Assembly: GCF_013408525.1 (NCBI RefSeq)
Contig: NZ_JACBZM010000001.1
Location: 4,402,001 to 4,466,000, forward strand
Direction: 5' to 3'
DNA from: Nocardioides aromaticivorans
GTDB taxonomy: Bacteria > Actinomycetota > Actinomycetes > Propionibacteriales > Nocardioidaceae
Length of the DNA stretch: 64,000 nt
Shown here: one piece after another, positions 1 to 10,727 of the stretch
How positions within the stretch are numbered: position 1 is the first letter of the stretch
How the letters are laid out: each line of letters opens with the position of its first letter
Position numbers and translations under genes: made by a program
The notes under the pieces: generated by a model
The model's database searches: none
What the model was told of the DNA's origin: nothing
What the model saw: the letters and a program-made list of their open reading frames with translations, nothing else

Positions 1-770
1 ACCACCGCAAGATCCTCGTCGTCGACGACAACGTGGGCTTCGTCGGCGGCTACAACATCGGCTCGGCCTACGAGACCGAGTGGCGCGACACCCACGTCCG
101 GATCACCGGCCCGGCCGTGTGGGACCTCAAGCGGGCGTTCGCCGACTTCTGGAACCTGAACCGTCGCCGGCGGCTGCGCGGCTCGGAGCGGCCCCTGCTG
201 CTCGAGACGGCGTCGACGTGGGAGCCCCGCGTGCGCGTGCAGCGCAACGTGCCGCGGCTGTGGATGTTCCCGATCCGGGCGATGTACATCGAGGCGATCA
301 ACCGGGCCAGCCGCAACGTGTGGCTGACCCAGGCCTACTTCCTGCCCGACGAGGACTTCATCGACGCGGTGAAGGACGCGGCCCGGCGCGGCGTCGACGT
401 ACGCCTCCTGCTGCCGCTGAAGTCCAACCACATCGTCGCCGACTGGATCTCGCGGGGCTACTTCAGCCAGCTCCTCGACGCCGGCGTGCGGATCCTGCGC
501 TACCGCGACGCGATGGTGCACGCCAAGACCGCCACCGTCGACGGGACGTGGGCCACCGTCGGCACGGCCAACATCGACCGGCTCAGCCTCCAGGGCAACT
601 TCGAGATCAACATCGAGGTCATCGACGAGTCGTTCGCCAAGGAGCTCGAGGCGATCTTCGAGGTCGACCAGTCCCACTGCCTCGAGCTCACCAGCGGGGA
701 GTGGGAGGCGCGGGACATGCACCGCAAGTTCACCGAGCTGGTCCTGGCGCCGCTCCGCCCGCTCCTCTAG
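1..770 (+). CDS. phospholipase D / cardiolipin synthase family protein, 3' part only
   Basis: The reading frame is open from base 3, so the gene begins outside the window. The visible part starts inside the first HKD motif (HRKILVVDDN, followed by GGYNIG) and carries the second HKD motif near residue 170 (HAKTATVD, then GTANID). Two HxKx4D motifs are the paired catalytic half-sites of the PLD superfamily, in which the histidine forms a phosphatidyl-enzyme intermediate. Bacterial members with this layout usually make cardiolipin at the membrane; the N-terminal membrane segments that would support this lie upstream and cannot be seen. The stop is 15 bases before the next gene, so co-transcription is likely. 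A different phosphatidyltransferase or phospholipase role cannot be excluded. Confidence 0.85.
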   Translation, partial: HRKILVVDDNVGFVGGYNIGSAYETEWRDTHVRITGPAVWDLKRAFADFWNLNRRRRLRGSERPLLLETASTWEPRVRVQRNVPRLWMFPIRAMYIEAINRASRNVWLTQAYFLPDEDFIDAVKDAARRGVDVRLLLPLKSNHIVADWISRGYFSQLLDAGVRILRYRDAMVHAKTATVDGTWATVGTANIDRLSLQGNFEINIEVIDESFAKELEAIFEVDQSHCLELTSGEWEARDMHRKFTELVLAPLRPLL

Positions 771-785
771 CTCCCAGGAGGACCC

Positions 786-1673
786 ATGTGGTTCCGAGCC
801 CCCGTCCGCGACCTCGCCGGCAAGCAGGTCCTGGTCACCGGTGCGGCCAGCGGGATCGGCCGTGCCGTGGCGGAGTACGCCGCCGCACGCGGCGCGGTCC
901 TGCACCTGACCGACCTGCAGGGCGAGCTGCTCACGGAGGTCGCCGAGGCGATCCGGGCCGGCGGGGGAGAGGTGGCCACGGCCGAGGCGGCCGACGTCTC
1001 CGACCATGCGCAGGTCCGGGACCTGGCGCGAGGGGTGACCGAGCGGTCGGGGCCGATGGACGTCGTGCTCAACGTCGCCGGCATCGCGGTGTGGGGCACG
1101 GTGCGCAGCCTCGAGCCGGAGCACTGGCAGCGACTGGTCGACGTCAACCTGATGGGTCCGATCCACGTGATCGAGGAGTTCCTCCCGCCGATGATCGACG
1201 GCGGGCGCGGCGGCCAGCTGGTCAATGTGTCGTCGGCCGCCGGCATCATCGCGATGCCGTGGCACGCGGCCTACAGCGCCACGAAGTTCGGCCTCCGCGG
1301 TGTGTCGGAGGTGCTCCGCTACGACCTGCGCAAGCACCGGATCGGGGTCAGCCTGGTCTGCCCGGGCGGTGTCGACACCGGCCTGGTCGAGACGATCCGG
1401 ATCGCCGGCATCGACCAGCAGAGCAGGTCCTTCGTCCGCGCCCGGCGCCAGTTCCAGAAGCGGGCGGTGTCGCCGCAGCAGGCCGCCGAGTCGATCTGGA
1501 GGGGCGCGCTGCGCAACCGCTACTGGGTGTACACCTCGCCGGACATCCGGCTCGTGCACTGGTTGCAGCGCTACTTCCCGCCCGGCTACGCGGTGGCGAT
1601 GCGGGTGTTCAACTACGGGGCCAACCGGGTGCTCCCGGCCGTCGAGCAGGCCCGGCGCTCGGACCTGGCATGA
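786..1673 (+). CDS. short-chain dehydrogenase/reductase
   Basis: A 295-residue classical SDR. It has the Rossmann nucleotide-binding motif TGAASGIG near residue 20, the NVAG motif near residue 97, and the catalytic Ser (NVSSAAG) with YSATK near residues 147-165. The C-terminal extension (about residues 220-295) is longer than in a minimal SDR and ends in a basic, hydrophobic stretch, as in SDRs that act on lipid or steroid-like substrates. The start ATG has AGGAGG upstream (777-782). The stop overlaps the ATG of the next gene (ATGA), so the two are translationally coupled. The substrate cannot be told from sequence. Confidence 0.85.
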   Translation: MWFRAPVRDLAGKQVLVTGAASGIGRAVAEYAAARGAVLHLTDLQGELLTEVAEAIRAGGGEVATAEAADVSDHAQVRDLARGVTERSGPMDVVLNVAGIAVWGTVRSLEPEHWQRLVDVNLMGPIHVIEEFLPPMIDGGRGGQLVNVSSAAGIIAMPWHAAYSATKFGLRGVSEVLRYDLRKHRIGVSLVCPGGVDTGLVETIRIAGIDQQSRSFVRARRQFQKRAVSPQQAAESIWRGALRNRYWVYTSPDIRLVHWLQRYFPPGYAVAMRVFNYGANRVLPAVEQARRSDLA

Positions 1674-2230
1674 GCACGCCGGACACCCCGCCGGCGCAGC
1701 CGCGCATCCAGCCGGGCGGCTGGCGCGAGGTCGGCCTGTTCGTCGCTCTGTTCGCCCGCGTCGCCGGCCGGGTGCAGGGGACCGAGCCGCCGGCGGTGTT
1801 CCTCACCCTCGGGCGGCACCGCCGCCTGTTCTGGGGGTGGCTGCACTTCGCCGGCCGACTGATGCCCGGCGGACGACTGTCCCGACGGGAGTCGGAGCTG
1901 GTGATCCTGCGCGTCGCGAGTCGCCGCGGGTCGTCGTACGAGCTGACCCAGCACCGGCGGCTGGGGCGCCGCGCCGGGCTGTCCGTGGACGAGATCGCAG
2001 CGATCGAGGCGGGGGCGGTCGAGGGAGCCTTCAGCGACCGCGAGGTGCTGCTGCTCCGCGCCGCCGACGAGCTGCTGGCCGAGGGCGACCTGACCGATGC
2101 GCTGTGGAGCGAGCTCGGCGGGCAGTTCGACGACCGCGAGCGGATCGAGATCGTGATGCTCGTCGGGCACTACGCGATGCTCGCCACGGCGCTGCACGCC
2201 CTGCGGGTCCAGCCCGACCGGCCACGGTAG
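1670..2230 (+). CDS. carboxymuconolactone decarboxylase-like (AhpD-fold) protein
   Basis: A 186-residue protein coupled by ATGA overlap to the SDR before it. The central segment ([12 protein letters not shown], then [16 protein letters not shown] and DEI) is the signature of the all-helical carboxymuconolactone decarboxylase/AhpD fold. The CxxC pair of AhpD peroxidase-reductases is absent, so a thiol peroxidase partner role is unlikely. Such CxxC-less members are common next to dehydrogenases of aromatic or steroid metabolism, but their reaction is mostly unknown. The ATG at 1670 was chosen because it preserves coupling and begins just before a proline-rich lead-in to the conserved domain. 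Confidence 0.75.
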   Translation: MSTPDTPPAQPRIQPGGWREVGLFVALFARVAGRVQGTEPPAVFLTLGRHRRLFWGWLHFAGRLMPGGRLSRRESELVILRVASRRGSSYELTQHRRLGRRAGLSVDEIAAIEAGAVEGAFSDREVLLLRAADELLAEGDLTDALWSELGGQFDDRERIEIVMLVGHYAMLATALHALRVQPDRPR

Positions 2231-2264
2231 GCCCGCTGTCGGTGGCCGCCCGTACGCTGGATCC

Positions 2265-4394
<2,130 letters not shown>

Positions 4395-4397
4395 GGA

Positions 4398-4434
4398 GGG
4401 AGTGCCGAGCGAGGAACGAGCTCGAAGCACTCCC
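4398..4434 (+). terminator. hairpin downstream of uvrB
   Basis: GGGAGTGC-CGAGC (4398-4410) is complementary to GCTCG-AA-GCACTCCC (4420-4434), giving a 13-bp stem with a two-base bulge and a 9-base loop. It begins 4 bases after the uvrB stop. There is no clear U-run, so it may be a terminator without a U-tract, a stabilising 3' end, or a dispersed palindromic element. Confidence 0.5.
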
Positions 4435-4500
4435 GACGAGCGCGGGAGCCGCGCGAGCCCCGGCGAGCGGCGGCGACGGCGTAGTCGATAATCTCGGCTG

Positions 4501-5814
4501 GTGAGTCAACCGGGGACGCCGCGTCGCTACCTGGTCTGGGGCGTCGGCCTCGTCGTCTACGCCCTCGCGGTCTTCCACCGCAGCAGCCTCGCCGTCGCCG
4601 GTCTCGCGGCGACCGAGCGGTTCGACATCTCCGCCAGCCAGCTGGCGTCGTTCACGATGCTGCAGCTGCTGGTCTACGCGTCGATGCAGATCCCGGTCGG
4701 CCTCATGGTCGACCGCTACGGTTCGCGGACCGTGCTGACGGCCGCGGTCGCCGTGGTGAGCACCGGTCAGGCGGCGTTCGCCTTCGCCGGCGACTACCCG
4801 ACGGCGCTGGTGGCCCGGGCGCTCGTCGGCGTCGGCGACGCGATGACCTTCATCTGCGTCCTGCGCCTGGTGACGTCCTGGTTCCCGGCGCGGCAGGTGC
4901 CGCTGGTCAGCCAGCTGACGGGCAACCTGGGCCAGCTCGGCGCCCTGGGCGCGGCCGCGCCGATGACCTGGGCGCTGGGGCAGTTCGGCTGGACGCGCGC
5001 CTACCTCGCGGGCGCTGTCGCCGGCCTGGTGATGCTCGTCGTGCTGCGCCTGGTCCTGCACGACTCGCCGACCCAGGCCCACCTGCGCGGGGTCCCGATG
5101 TCCGCACGGGCGCTGGCGCGCAGCCTCGCCGCCTCCTGGGAGCAGCCGGGCACCCGGCTCGGCCTCTGGATCCACTTCTCGACGCCGTTCAGCCCGGCCC
5201 TGCTCGGCCTGCTGTGGGGCTTCCCGTTCCTGGTCAGCGCCGAGCACCGCTCCGAGGCGACCGCCGGTGCCCTGATCTCGCTGCTGTTCCTGACCAACCT
5301 GTTCTACGGGCCGTTCTTCGGCTGGCTGGTCGGCCGCCACCCGTGGCACCGCTCGACGCTCGGGCTCGTGATCATCGGCGCGATGGCGTCGGTGTGGGCG
5401 AGCGTGCTGCTGTGGCCGGGCGACGCCCCGCTGTGGCTGCTGGTCCTCCTCATCCTGGTCACGGGTGCGGGCGGGCCGGGCTCGATGGTGGGCTTCGACG
5501 TGGCGCGCACCAGCAACCCCGACCACCGCACGGCGAGCGCGAGCGGCATCATCAACGTCGGCGGGTTCACGTCCTCGCTGCTGGTGATCGTGGGCGTGGG
5601 GATCGTCCTCGACGCGCTGTCGCCGGGCTCGGACGGCAGCTACCCGCCCGAGGCGTTCCGCTGGGCGATGGCCGTGCAGTACGTCCTGTGGGGGCTCGGG
5701 ACGGTGCAGATCCGCCGCTACCGGCGGCGGATCCGCTCGCTCACCACCCGGGAGCAGGTCGCCGCCGGCAGCTCGATGGTCGAGATCAGTCCCGGGCCGC
5801 GCCCGAGCGCGTGA
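4501..5814 (+). CDS. MFS transporter
   Basis: A 437-residue major facilitator with about twelve hydrophobic segments. The loop after TM2 carries the family signature (GLMVDRYGSRTV, near residue 65-76). The central cytoplasmic loop is near residues 190-220. The substrate is not predictable; proteins of this shape are often annotated as nitrate/nitrite-like or drug/metabolite carriers. The start is GTG at 4501; TAATCT at 4489-4494 lies 6 bases upstream and no Shine-Dalgarno is present, so translation is probably leaderless. Its 3' end overlaps the convergent ion-channel gene by 29 bp. Confidence 0.85.
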   Translation: MSQPGTPRRYLVWGVGLVVYALAVFHRSSLAVAGLAATERFDISASQLASFTMLQLLVYASMQIPVGLMVDRYGSRTVLTAAVAVVSTGQAAFAFAGDYPTALVARALVGVGDAMTFICVLRLVTSWFPARQVPLVSQLTGNLGQLGALGAAAPMTWALGQFGWTRAYLAGAVAGLVMLVVLRLVLHDSPTQAHLRGVPMSARALARSLAASWEQPGTRLGLWIHFSTPFSPALLGLLWGFPFLVSAEHRSEATAGALISLLFLTNLFYGPFFGWLVGRHPWHRSTLGLVIIGAMASVWASVLLWPGDAPLWLLVLLILVTGAGGPGSMVGFDVARTSNPDHRTASASGIINVGGFTSSLLVIVGVGIVLDALSPGSDGSYPPEAFRWAMAVQYVLWGLGTVQIRRYRRRIRSLTTREQVAAGSSMVEISPGPRPSA

Positions 5815-6481
5815 GTCCGACGAGGCGGGCGACCACCAGCGCGACGTAGAAGACGCCGGCCACCTGCTCGAGCATCACCAACGAGCGCGCCTGGGCGACG
5901 ACGGGGTAGATGTCGGACAGGCCGACGCTGGTCAGCGTCGTGAACGACAGGTAGAGCAGCTCGAACCACGGCAGGTCGGTGCTGGCGTCCGGGCTGCTCC
6001 AGCCCACGAACGAGCCGGGCCAGATGACCTGCGCGGCGGCGTACAGGTAGGCGAAGCCCCAGGCGACGACGGTGAAGGCCGCGCCCGTGGCGAAGAGCTC
6101 GTCGCGGGTGACCTTCTCGTCGTGGAAGAGATAGCGGATCAGCGCGTAGGAGACGAAGAAGTAGAAGGGGACGTGGAACGCAGCCGAGGCGACGACGACC
6201 CAGCCGAGGTCCGGCTCGACCGCCTCGGCGACCGCGAGCACCACCGCGGGCGCGCCCAGCAGCAGGGCGACCCAGGTGAGGACCTCGGTGCGGCGTACGG
6301 CCCACACGGCGGCCAGCACGACCAGCATCTGGACCACACCGACGACCGCGCGACCGAAGGTCGAGCCGTCGAGACCCGGGTAGGCGAGCACCAGCACGAG
6401 CTGGGCCACGAGCAGGACGGCGGAGGGGTGCCTCGCCACCGCGCGCACCGGCGCCGGCAGGCGGGAGATCGGCGTCGTCAC
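5786..6481 (-). CDS. small ion channel protein (two-TM K+ channel-like pore)
   Basis: A 231-residue membrane protein with about six hydrophobic segments. Near residues 185-197 is a pore-loop-like sequence, TTLTSVGLSDIYP, set between two hydrophobic helices as in the Ion_trans_2 fold. The canonical filter TVGYGD reads SVGLSD here: the Tyr is Leu and the second Gly is Ser, so strict K+ selectivity is uncertain. No RCK/NAD-binding domain follows. The GTG start at 6481 sits 6 bases after TAGGAT (6493-6488 on this strand), suggesting a leaderless mRNA. It is convergent with, and overlaps, the MFS gene. Confidence 0.65.
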   Translation of the reverse strand: MTTPISRLPAPVRAVARHPSAVLLVAQLVLVLAYPGLDGSTFGRAVVGVVQMLVVLAAVWAVRRTEVLTWVALLLGAPAVVLAVAEAVEPDLGWVVVASAAFHVPFYFFVSYALIRYLFHDEKVTRDELFATGAAFTVVAWGFAYLYAAAQVIWPGSFVGWSSPDASTDLPWFELLYLSFTTLTSVGLSDIYPVVAQARSLVMLEQVAGVFYVALVVARLVGLTRSGAARD

Positions 6482-6492
6482 AGGAGGATCCT

Positions 6493-6577
6493 AGGGAGCA
6501 CCCTGTGAATGCCGTCGCCTCCCGTGACCCGACCCGCCGGCGGGCAGTTGTGCTCCCTGGAGGGTGACCACATGTGG
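6493..6577. repeat. inverted repeats between the channel gene and the mce promoter
   Basis: AGGGAGCAC (6493-6501) is the exact reverse complement of GTGCTCCCT (6550-6558), 48 bases apart. A further 10-bp perfect palindrome, CCACATGTGG, lies at 6568-6577. The left arm overlaps the predicted -10 of the divergent channel gene. This could be a regulatory dyad for the divergent pair; no regulator can be named. Confidence 0.4.
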
Positions 6578-6598
6578 CTCCAGTCACACGGTGTCGCG

Positions 6599-6627
6599 TT
6601 GGTCACAACAAGAACGTGTTCTAATAT
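6599..6627 (+). promoter_or_regulatory. mce promoter with KstR-type operator
   Basis: A promoter-like pair is visible: TTGGTC (6599-6604), a 17-base spacer, then TAATAT (6622-6627). Between and overlapping the -10 lies AAGAACGTGTTCTA (6610-6623), which matches the KstR consensus TnnAACnnGTTnnA except for the first base. KstR bound here would block RNA polymerase. The expected transcription start is near 6634, about 50 bases before the first yrbE gene. Confidence 0.7.
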
Positions 6628-6684
6628 TGCCCGGCGACGTGCTCAGGGAAGCGCGTCGGGCAGGCACGGGAGAGGAGCGCGGGC

Positions 6685-7458
6685 GTGGCGTTCAACGCCG
6701 TTTCGGTCGTTCGCGGCCCCGGTGAGATCGCGCTGATGGTCGTCGAGGTGACCAAGCGGATCTTCACCCGCCCGTTCCAGTTCCGGGAGTTCCTCGAGCA
6801 GGCCTGGTTCGTCACCAGCGTCACGCTGATGCCGACCATCATGGTCTCGATCCCCTTCGGGGCGGTCATCTCGCTGCAGGTCGGCAACCTGACCGGGCAG
6901 CTGGGCGCCCAGTCGTTCGCCGGTGCGACCGCGGTGCTCGCCACGGTGCGCGAGGCGGCCCCCATGGCCGCGGCGATGATCATCGCCGGCGCCGCGGGGT
7001 CCGCGATCTGCTCCGACCTCGGCGCGCGCAAGATCCGCGAGGAGATCGACGCGATGGAGGTGCTGGGCATCGACCCACTCGAGCGCCTGGTGGCTCCCCG
7101 GGTCGTCGCGACCATGTTCGTCGCGCTGATGATCAACGGCATCGTCATCGGGACCGGTATCGGAGGCGGCTACTTCTTCACCGTCATCGTCCAGGGCGGC
7201 TCGGCCGGTGCCTTCCTGTCGTCCTTCACCGCGCTCGCCTCGCTGCCCGACCTCTACATCGCCATGGTGAAGGCGGTCATCTTCGGGTGGCTGGCCGCGA
7301 TCATCGGCGCCTACAAGGGCCTCGGCGCCGGCGGCGGCCCGAGCGGCGTCGGCCGCGCCGTCAACGAGTCGGTGATCATCGCGTTCATGGCGCTGTTCTT
7401 CCTCAACGCCGTGATCACCGCCATCTACTTCCAGATCGCTCCGCCGGTGGGTCTCTGA
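6685..7458 (+). CDS. yrbEA: MlaE/YrbE-type permease A of the Mce transporter
   Basis: A 257-residue ABC-type permease of the MlaE/YrbE family, the first of the pair that forms the inner-membrane channel of Mce lipid importers. It has about five hydrophobic segments and the conserved family motif with SDLGARKIREEIDAMEVLGIDP near residues 112-133. The start is GTG at 6685, preceded by AGGAG (6673-6677). It is the first gene of an eleven-kilobase operon and lies behind a KstR-type site, which suggests a Mce4-like, sterol-importing system. The matching ATPase (MceG) is normally encoded elsewhere and is not in the window. Confidence 0.95.
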   Translation: MAFNAVSVVRGPGEIALMVVEVTKRIFTRPFQFREFLEQAWFVTSVTLMPTIMVSIPFGAVISLQVGNLTGQLGAQSFAGATAVLATVREAAPMAAAMIIAGAAGSAICSDLGARKIREEIDAMEVLGIDPLERLVAPRVVATMFVALMINGIVIGTGIGGGYFFTVIVQGGSAGAFLSSFTALASLPDLYIAMVKAVIFGWLAAIIGAYKGLGAGGGPSGVGRAVNESVIIAFMALFFLNAVITAIYFQIAPPVGL

Positions 7459-8297
7459 TGGCCGTCGCAGGGGAGATCGTGGGCGGCGCGGTCAAGAGCA
7501 GCCGTTCCGGCCTCGAGGGGTACGGCGACCAGCTGCTCTTCTACGCCAAGGCGCTCGTCTGGGCGCCGCGGGCCATCCGCCGCTACCCGCGCGAGATCAG
7601 CAACACCCTCGCCGAGGTCGCGTTCGGGGCCGGGGGCCTGAGCCTGATCGCCGGCTCCGTCGGCGTGATCGCGTTCATGGCCTTCTTCGCCGGCACCGAG
7701 GTCGGCATCCAGGGCTACGCCTCGCTGAGCCAGATCGGCGTCGCGAAGTTCAGCGCCTTCATCTCGGCCTACTTCAACACCCGCGAGGTCGCCCCGCTGG
7801 TCTCGTCGATCGCGCTGGCCGCGACCGTCGGCTGCGGCTACACCGCCCGCCTGGGTGCGATGCGGATCTCCGAGGAGATCGACGCGCTCGAGGTGATGGG
7901 CATCCCGTCGCTGCCCTTCCTCGTCACGACCCGGATGATCGCGGCCTTCGTCGCGGTGATCCCGCTCTACATCGTGGCCCTGTGCGCGTCGTACCTCTCG
8001 CCGCGGCTCATCGTCACCTTGATCTACGGGCAGTCGCCGGGCACCTACGACCACTACTTCCTGCAGTTCCTGCCGCCCATCGACATGGTGTGGTCCTTCT
8101 TCAAGCTGCTCTTCCTCGCGGTCGCGGTGATCCTCATCCACTGCTACTACGGCTACACCGCCTCCGGTGGCCCGGCCGGCGTGGGTCGCGCGGTCGGCAA
8201 GGCGATCCGGACCAGCATCGTGACCATCGTCGTCGCCGACTTCTTCCTCAGCTTCGCCATCTGGGGCTCGACGACCACGGTCCGGATCACGGGGTGA
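7458..8297 (+). CDS. yrbEB: MlaE/YrbE-type permease B of the Mce transporter
   Basis: A 279-residue second YrbE permease. The conserved motif (TARLGAMRISEEIDALEVMG) lies near residues 128-147, and the C-terminal half is strongly hydrophobic. It follows yrbEA with TGATG overlap of stop and start. YrbEA and YrbEB are expected to form a heterodimer in the plasma membrane, driven by a shared ATPase and receiving substrate from the MceA-F assembly. Confidence 0.95.
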   Translation: MAVAGEIVGGAVKSSRSGLEGYGDQLLFYAKALVWAPRAIRRYPREISNTLAEVAFGAGGLSLIAGSVGVIAFMAFFAGTEVGIQGYASLSQIGVAKFSAFISAYFNTREVAPLVSSIALAATVGCGYTARLGAMRISEEIDALEVMGIPSLPFLVTTRMIAAFVAVIPLYIVALCASYLSPRLIVTLIYGQSPGTYDHYFLQFLPPIDMVWSFFKLLFLAVAVILIHCYYGYTASGGPAGVGRAVGKAIRTSIVTIVVADFFLSFAIWGSTTTVRITG

Positions 8298-8304
8298 GGG
8301 CCTG

Positions 8305-9624
8305 ATGCTGGTCAACATCCACCACGACAGCGCCCGGGAGCACAATCGACTCCTGGTGGCCGGGATCGGCTTCCTCACCGCGATCGCGCTGCTCATCTGG
8401 CTGTCGATCGCGATCTACAACAAGGCGTTCGACAGCACCACGACGATCACGGTCAAGGCCGACCGGGCCGGTCTGCAGCTCGCCAAGTTCGGCGACGTCC
8501 GGATCCACGGGGTGCTGGTCGGCCGGGTCGAGAAGATCGACCAGGACGGCGAGCAGGCGGAGATCACCCTCGCCCTCGAGCCGGACGCGGCGAAGAAGAT
8601 CCCCGCCGACGTCGACGTGCAGATCCTGCCGACCACCCTGTTCGGCCAGAAGTTCGTCGCGCTCGTGCGCCCCGACGGCGGCGGCTCCTCGACCTCGCTC
8701 AAGGACGGCGACGTCATCCCCGCCGACCGGGTCGAGACCAATGTCGAGCTCAGCCAGGTGCTCGCCGACCTCTTCCCGCTGCTGCGCGCCGTCCGCCCGG
8801 CCGACCTCAACCTGACGCTCAACGCGCTGGCGACCGCGCTCGAGGGCCGGGGCAGCGAGATCGGCGAGACGATGGACCAGCTGGGGGAGTACCTCGGCGC
8901 CATCGAGGACCACCTGCCCACGCTGCGCGAGGACCTGATCGCGCTGGCCGACGTCGCCGACGCCTACGACCTCGCCGCGCCGGACCTGCTCGACATGCTC
9001 GACAACGTCACCGTCACCAGCAAGACGGTCACCGAGAAGGCGAAGGACCTCGACACCTTCTTCTCCGACCTCACCGGTCTGGCGAGGACGGGCACGCGGA
9101 TCCTCACCACCAACGAGCAGAACCTGGTCCGGATGGGCGAGGTCACCGAGCCGGTCATGGCCCTCCTGGCGGAGTACTCGCCGGAGTTCCCGTGCCTGAT
9201 CCGCGGCGCGGCCAACTACGCACCGATCCTGTCGAAGACCTTCGAGGGCAACTGGGTGAAGCAGTACATCGAGCTCGGCACCCCGCAGTACCGCGCCTAC
9301 GACGAGCGCGACCTGCCCGAGTACGGCGAGGTCGGCCACGGTCCGTGGTGCCTGGGCCTGCCGAAGTTCACCGTCCCGGCTCCCGCCACGCCGCTGGACC
9401 AGGGCTCCGACATCGACGAGAAGGGCGGCTACCTGCCCTTCCCGATCCCCGGCGTCGAGAACCCCAACGTGAGCCTCGACAGCGGGTACGCCGGCAGCGA
9501 GGCCGACCAGAAGGTGGTGAACGCGGTGCTGGCGAGCAAGGCCGGGGGCGAGCCGTCGTCGTACGGCGCCCTGGGGTCGCTGCTCTACGGGCCCGTCGTG
9601 CGTGAGGGGCGGGCGGCCGGATGA
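8305..9624 (+). CDS. mceA: Mce family protein A
   Basis: A 439-residue MCE protein. A single N-terminal hydrophobic segment (about residues 13-33) anchors it outside the membrane. The MCE/MlaD domain (about 42-120) binds hydrophobic ligand; the long helical region follows, and the C-terminal third is proline and glycine rich with paired cysteines, as in the actinobacterial MceA (DUF3407-containing) subtype. It starts 7 bases after yrbEB. In mycobacterial Mce4 this position is the cholesterol-transport subunit Mce4A; assignment of substrate here rests on the KstR-type promoter. Confidence 0.93.
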   Translation: MLVNIHHDSAREHNRLLVAGIGFLTAIALLIWLSIAIYNKAFDSTTTITVKADRAGLQLAKFGDVRIHGVLVGRVEKIDQDGEQAEITLALEPDAAKKIPADVDVQILPTTLFGQKFVALVRPDGGGSSTSLKDGDVIPADRVETNVELSQVLADLFPLLRAVRPADLNLTLNALATALEGRGSEIGETMDQLGEYLGAIEDHLPTLREDLIALADVADAYDLAAPDLLDMLDNVTVTSKTVTEKAKDLDTFFSDLTGLARTGTRILTTNEQNLVRMGEVTEPVMALLAEYSPEFPCLIRGAANYAPILSKTFEGNWVKQYIELGTPQYRAYDERDLPEYGEVGHGPWCLGLPKFTVPAPATPLDQGSDIDEKGGYLPFPIPGVENPNVSLDSGYAGSEADQKVVNAVLASKAGGEPSSYGALGSLLYGPVVREGRAAG

Positions 9625-10727
9625 GCAACACGTCCGCGAGCCACCTCCTCAACCGCCGCAACGCCGCGACCACGTCGGCCGCGATCAAGCTCGGCATCTT
9701 CACCGCGGTCTCGATCCTCGTCACCGGCACGCTGGCGGTGATCATGGGCAACATCGGCTTCGGTGACCGCAACGAGTTCAAGGCGGTCTTCACCAACGCG
9801 ACCATGCTCGAGAAGGGCGACGACGTCCGCGTCGCGGGCGTCAACGTCGGCGAGGTCAGCAAGGTCGAGCACTACAAGCGCTCGATGGCGCTGGTGACCT
9901 TCAAGGTCGACGCCGGCGTGCACATGACGACCGCCTCGCGCGCGGAGATCCGGTTCCTCAACCTCGTCGGCGACCGCTACATGGCGCTGGAGGAGGGCAC
10001 CGGCGCCGACGGCGCCGATCCGCTGCACGACGGCGACACGATCAAGGTCGAGAACACCAAGCCGGCCCTCGACCTGACCGTCCTCTTCGACGGCTTCAAG
10101 CCGCTGTTCGCCGCGCTCACCCCCGACCAGGTCAACGAGCTGAGCATGAACCTCGTCCAGGTGCTGCAGGGCGAGGGCGGCACGGTGAAGAGCCTGCTGG
10201 CCCACACCGCCTCCCTGACGACGACCCTCGCGGACCGCGACGCGCTCATCGGCGAGGTCATCACGAACCTGTCGTCGACGCTGAAGACGGTCGACGACCG
10301 CCACCAGCAGCTCAGCACGCTGGTCGTCGAGCTCAAGGACTGGATGACCGACCTCGCCAAGGACCGCGACACGATCGGGTCCTCGCTCGACAACATCTCG
10401 CAGCTGACCGTGACGGTCGCCGACCTCCTGCGTCGGGGCCGGCCGCTGCTCAAGGAGGACATCGCGGCGCTGCGGAGCCTCTCGAAGCTGCTCAACCGGC
10501 CCGAGAACCGCAAGAACCTCTCGCAGCTGCTCGACCGGATGCCCGAGACCATGACCGACCAGACCCGCACGGGCACCTACGGCTCCTGGTACCAGTACTA
10601 CGTCTGTGGTGTCTCCGCGTCCATCCGACTGCCGATCGTGGGGGAGCAGGCGCTGTTGAAGCGGATCTTCGGCTACCTGTCCGAGTTCTCGTTCAAGTCC
10701 ACCGCTCCCCGGTGCCAGGACCATTGA
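9621..10727 (+). CDS. mceB: Mce family protein B
   Basis: A 368-residue MCE protein with an N-terminal membrane segment (about residues 22-44), an MCE domain (about 50-125) and a helical middle region built to stack with the other five Mce subunits into a periplasm-spanning tube. It overlaps mceA by 4 bases (ATGA) and ends with a cysteine-bearing tail (YYVCGVSASIRLP). Position and overlap identify it as the B subunit. Confidence 0.9.
   Translation: MSNTSASHLLNRRNAATTSAAIKLGIFTAVSILVTGTLAVIMGNIGFGDRNEFKAVFTNATMLEKGDDVRVAGVNVGEVSKVEHYKRSMALVTFKVDAGVHMTTASRAEIRFLNLVGDRYMALEEGTGADGADPLHDGDTIKVENTKPALDLTVLFDGFKPLFAALTPDQVNELSMNLVQVLQGEGGTVKSLLAHTASLTTTLADRDALIGEVITNLSSTLKTVDDRHQQLSTLVVELKDWMTDLAKDRDTIGSSLDNISQLTVTVADLLRRGRPLLKEDIAALRSLSKLLNRPENRKNLSQLLDRMPETMTDQTRTGTYGSWYQYYVCGVSASIRLPIVGEQALLKRIFGYLSEFSFKSTAPRCQDH

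Noticed and set aside
80..1669. Open frame continuing upstream of the carboxymuconolactone decarboxylase-like gene
   Set aside because: The translated part before 1670 is Ala/Arg/Pro-rich shadow sequence under the PLD and SDR genes; the conserved domain only begins after 1670.
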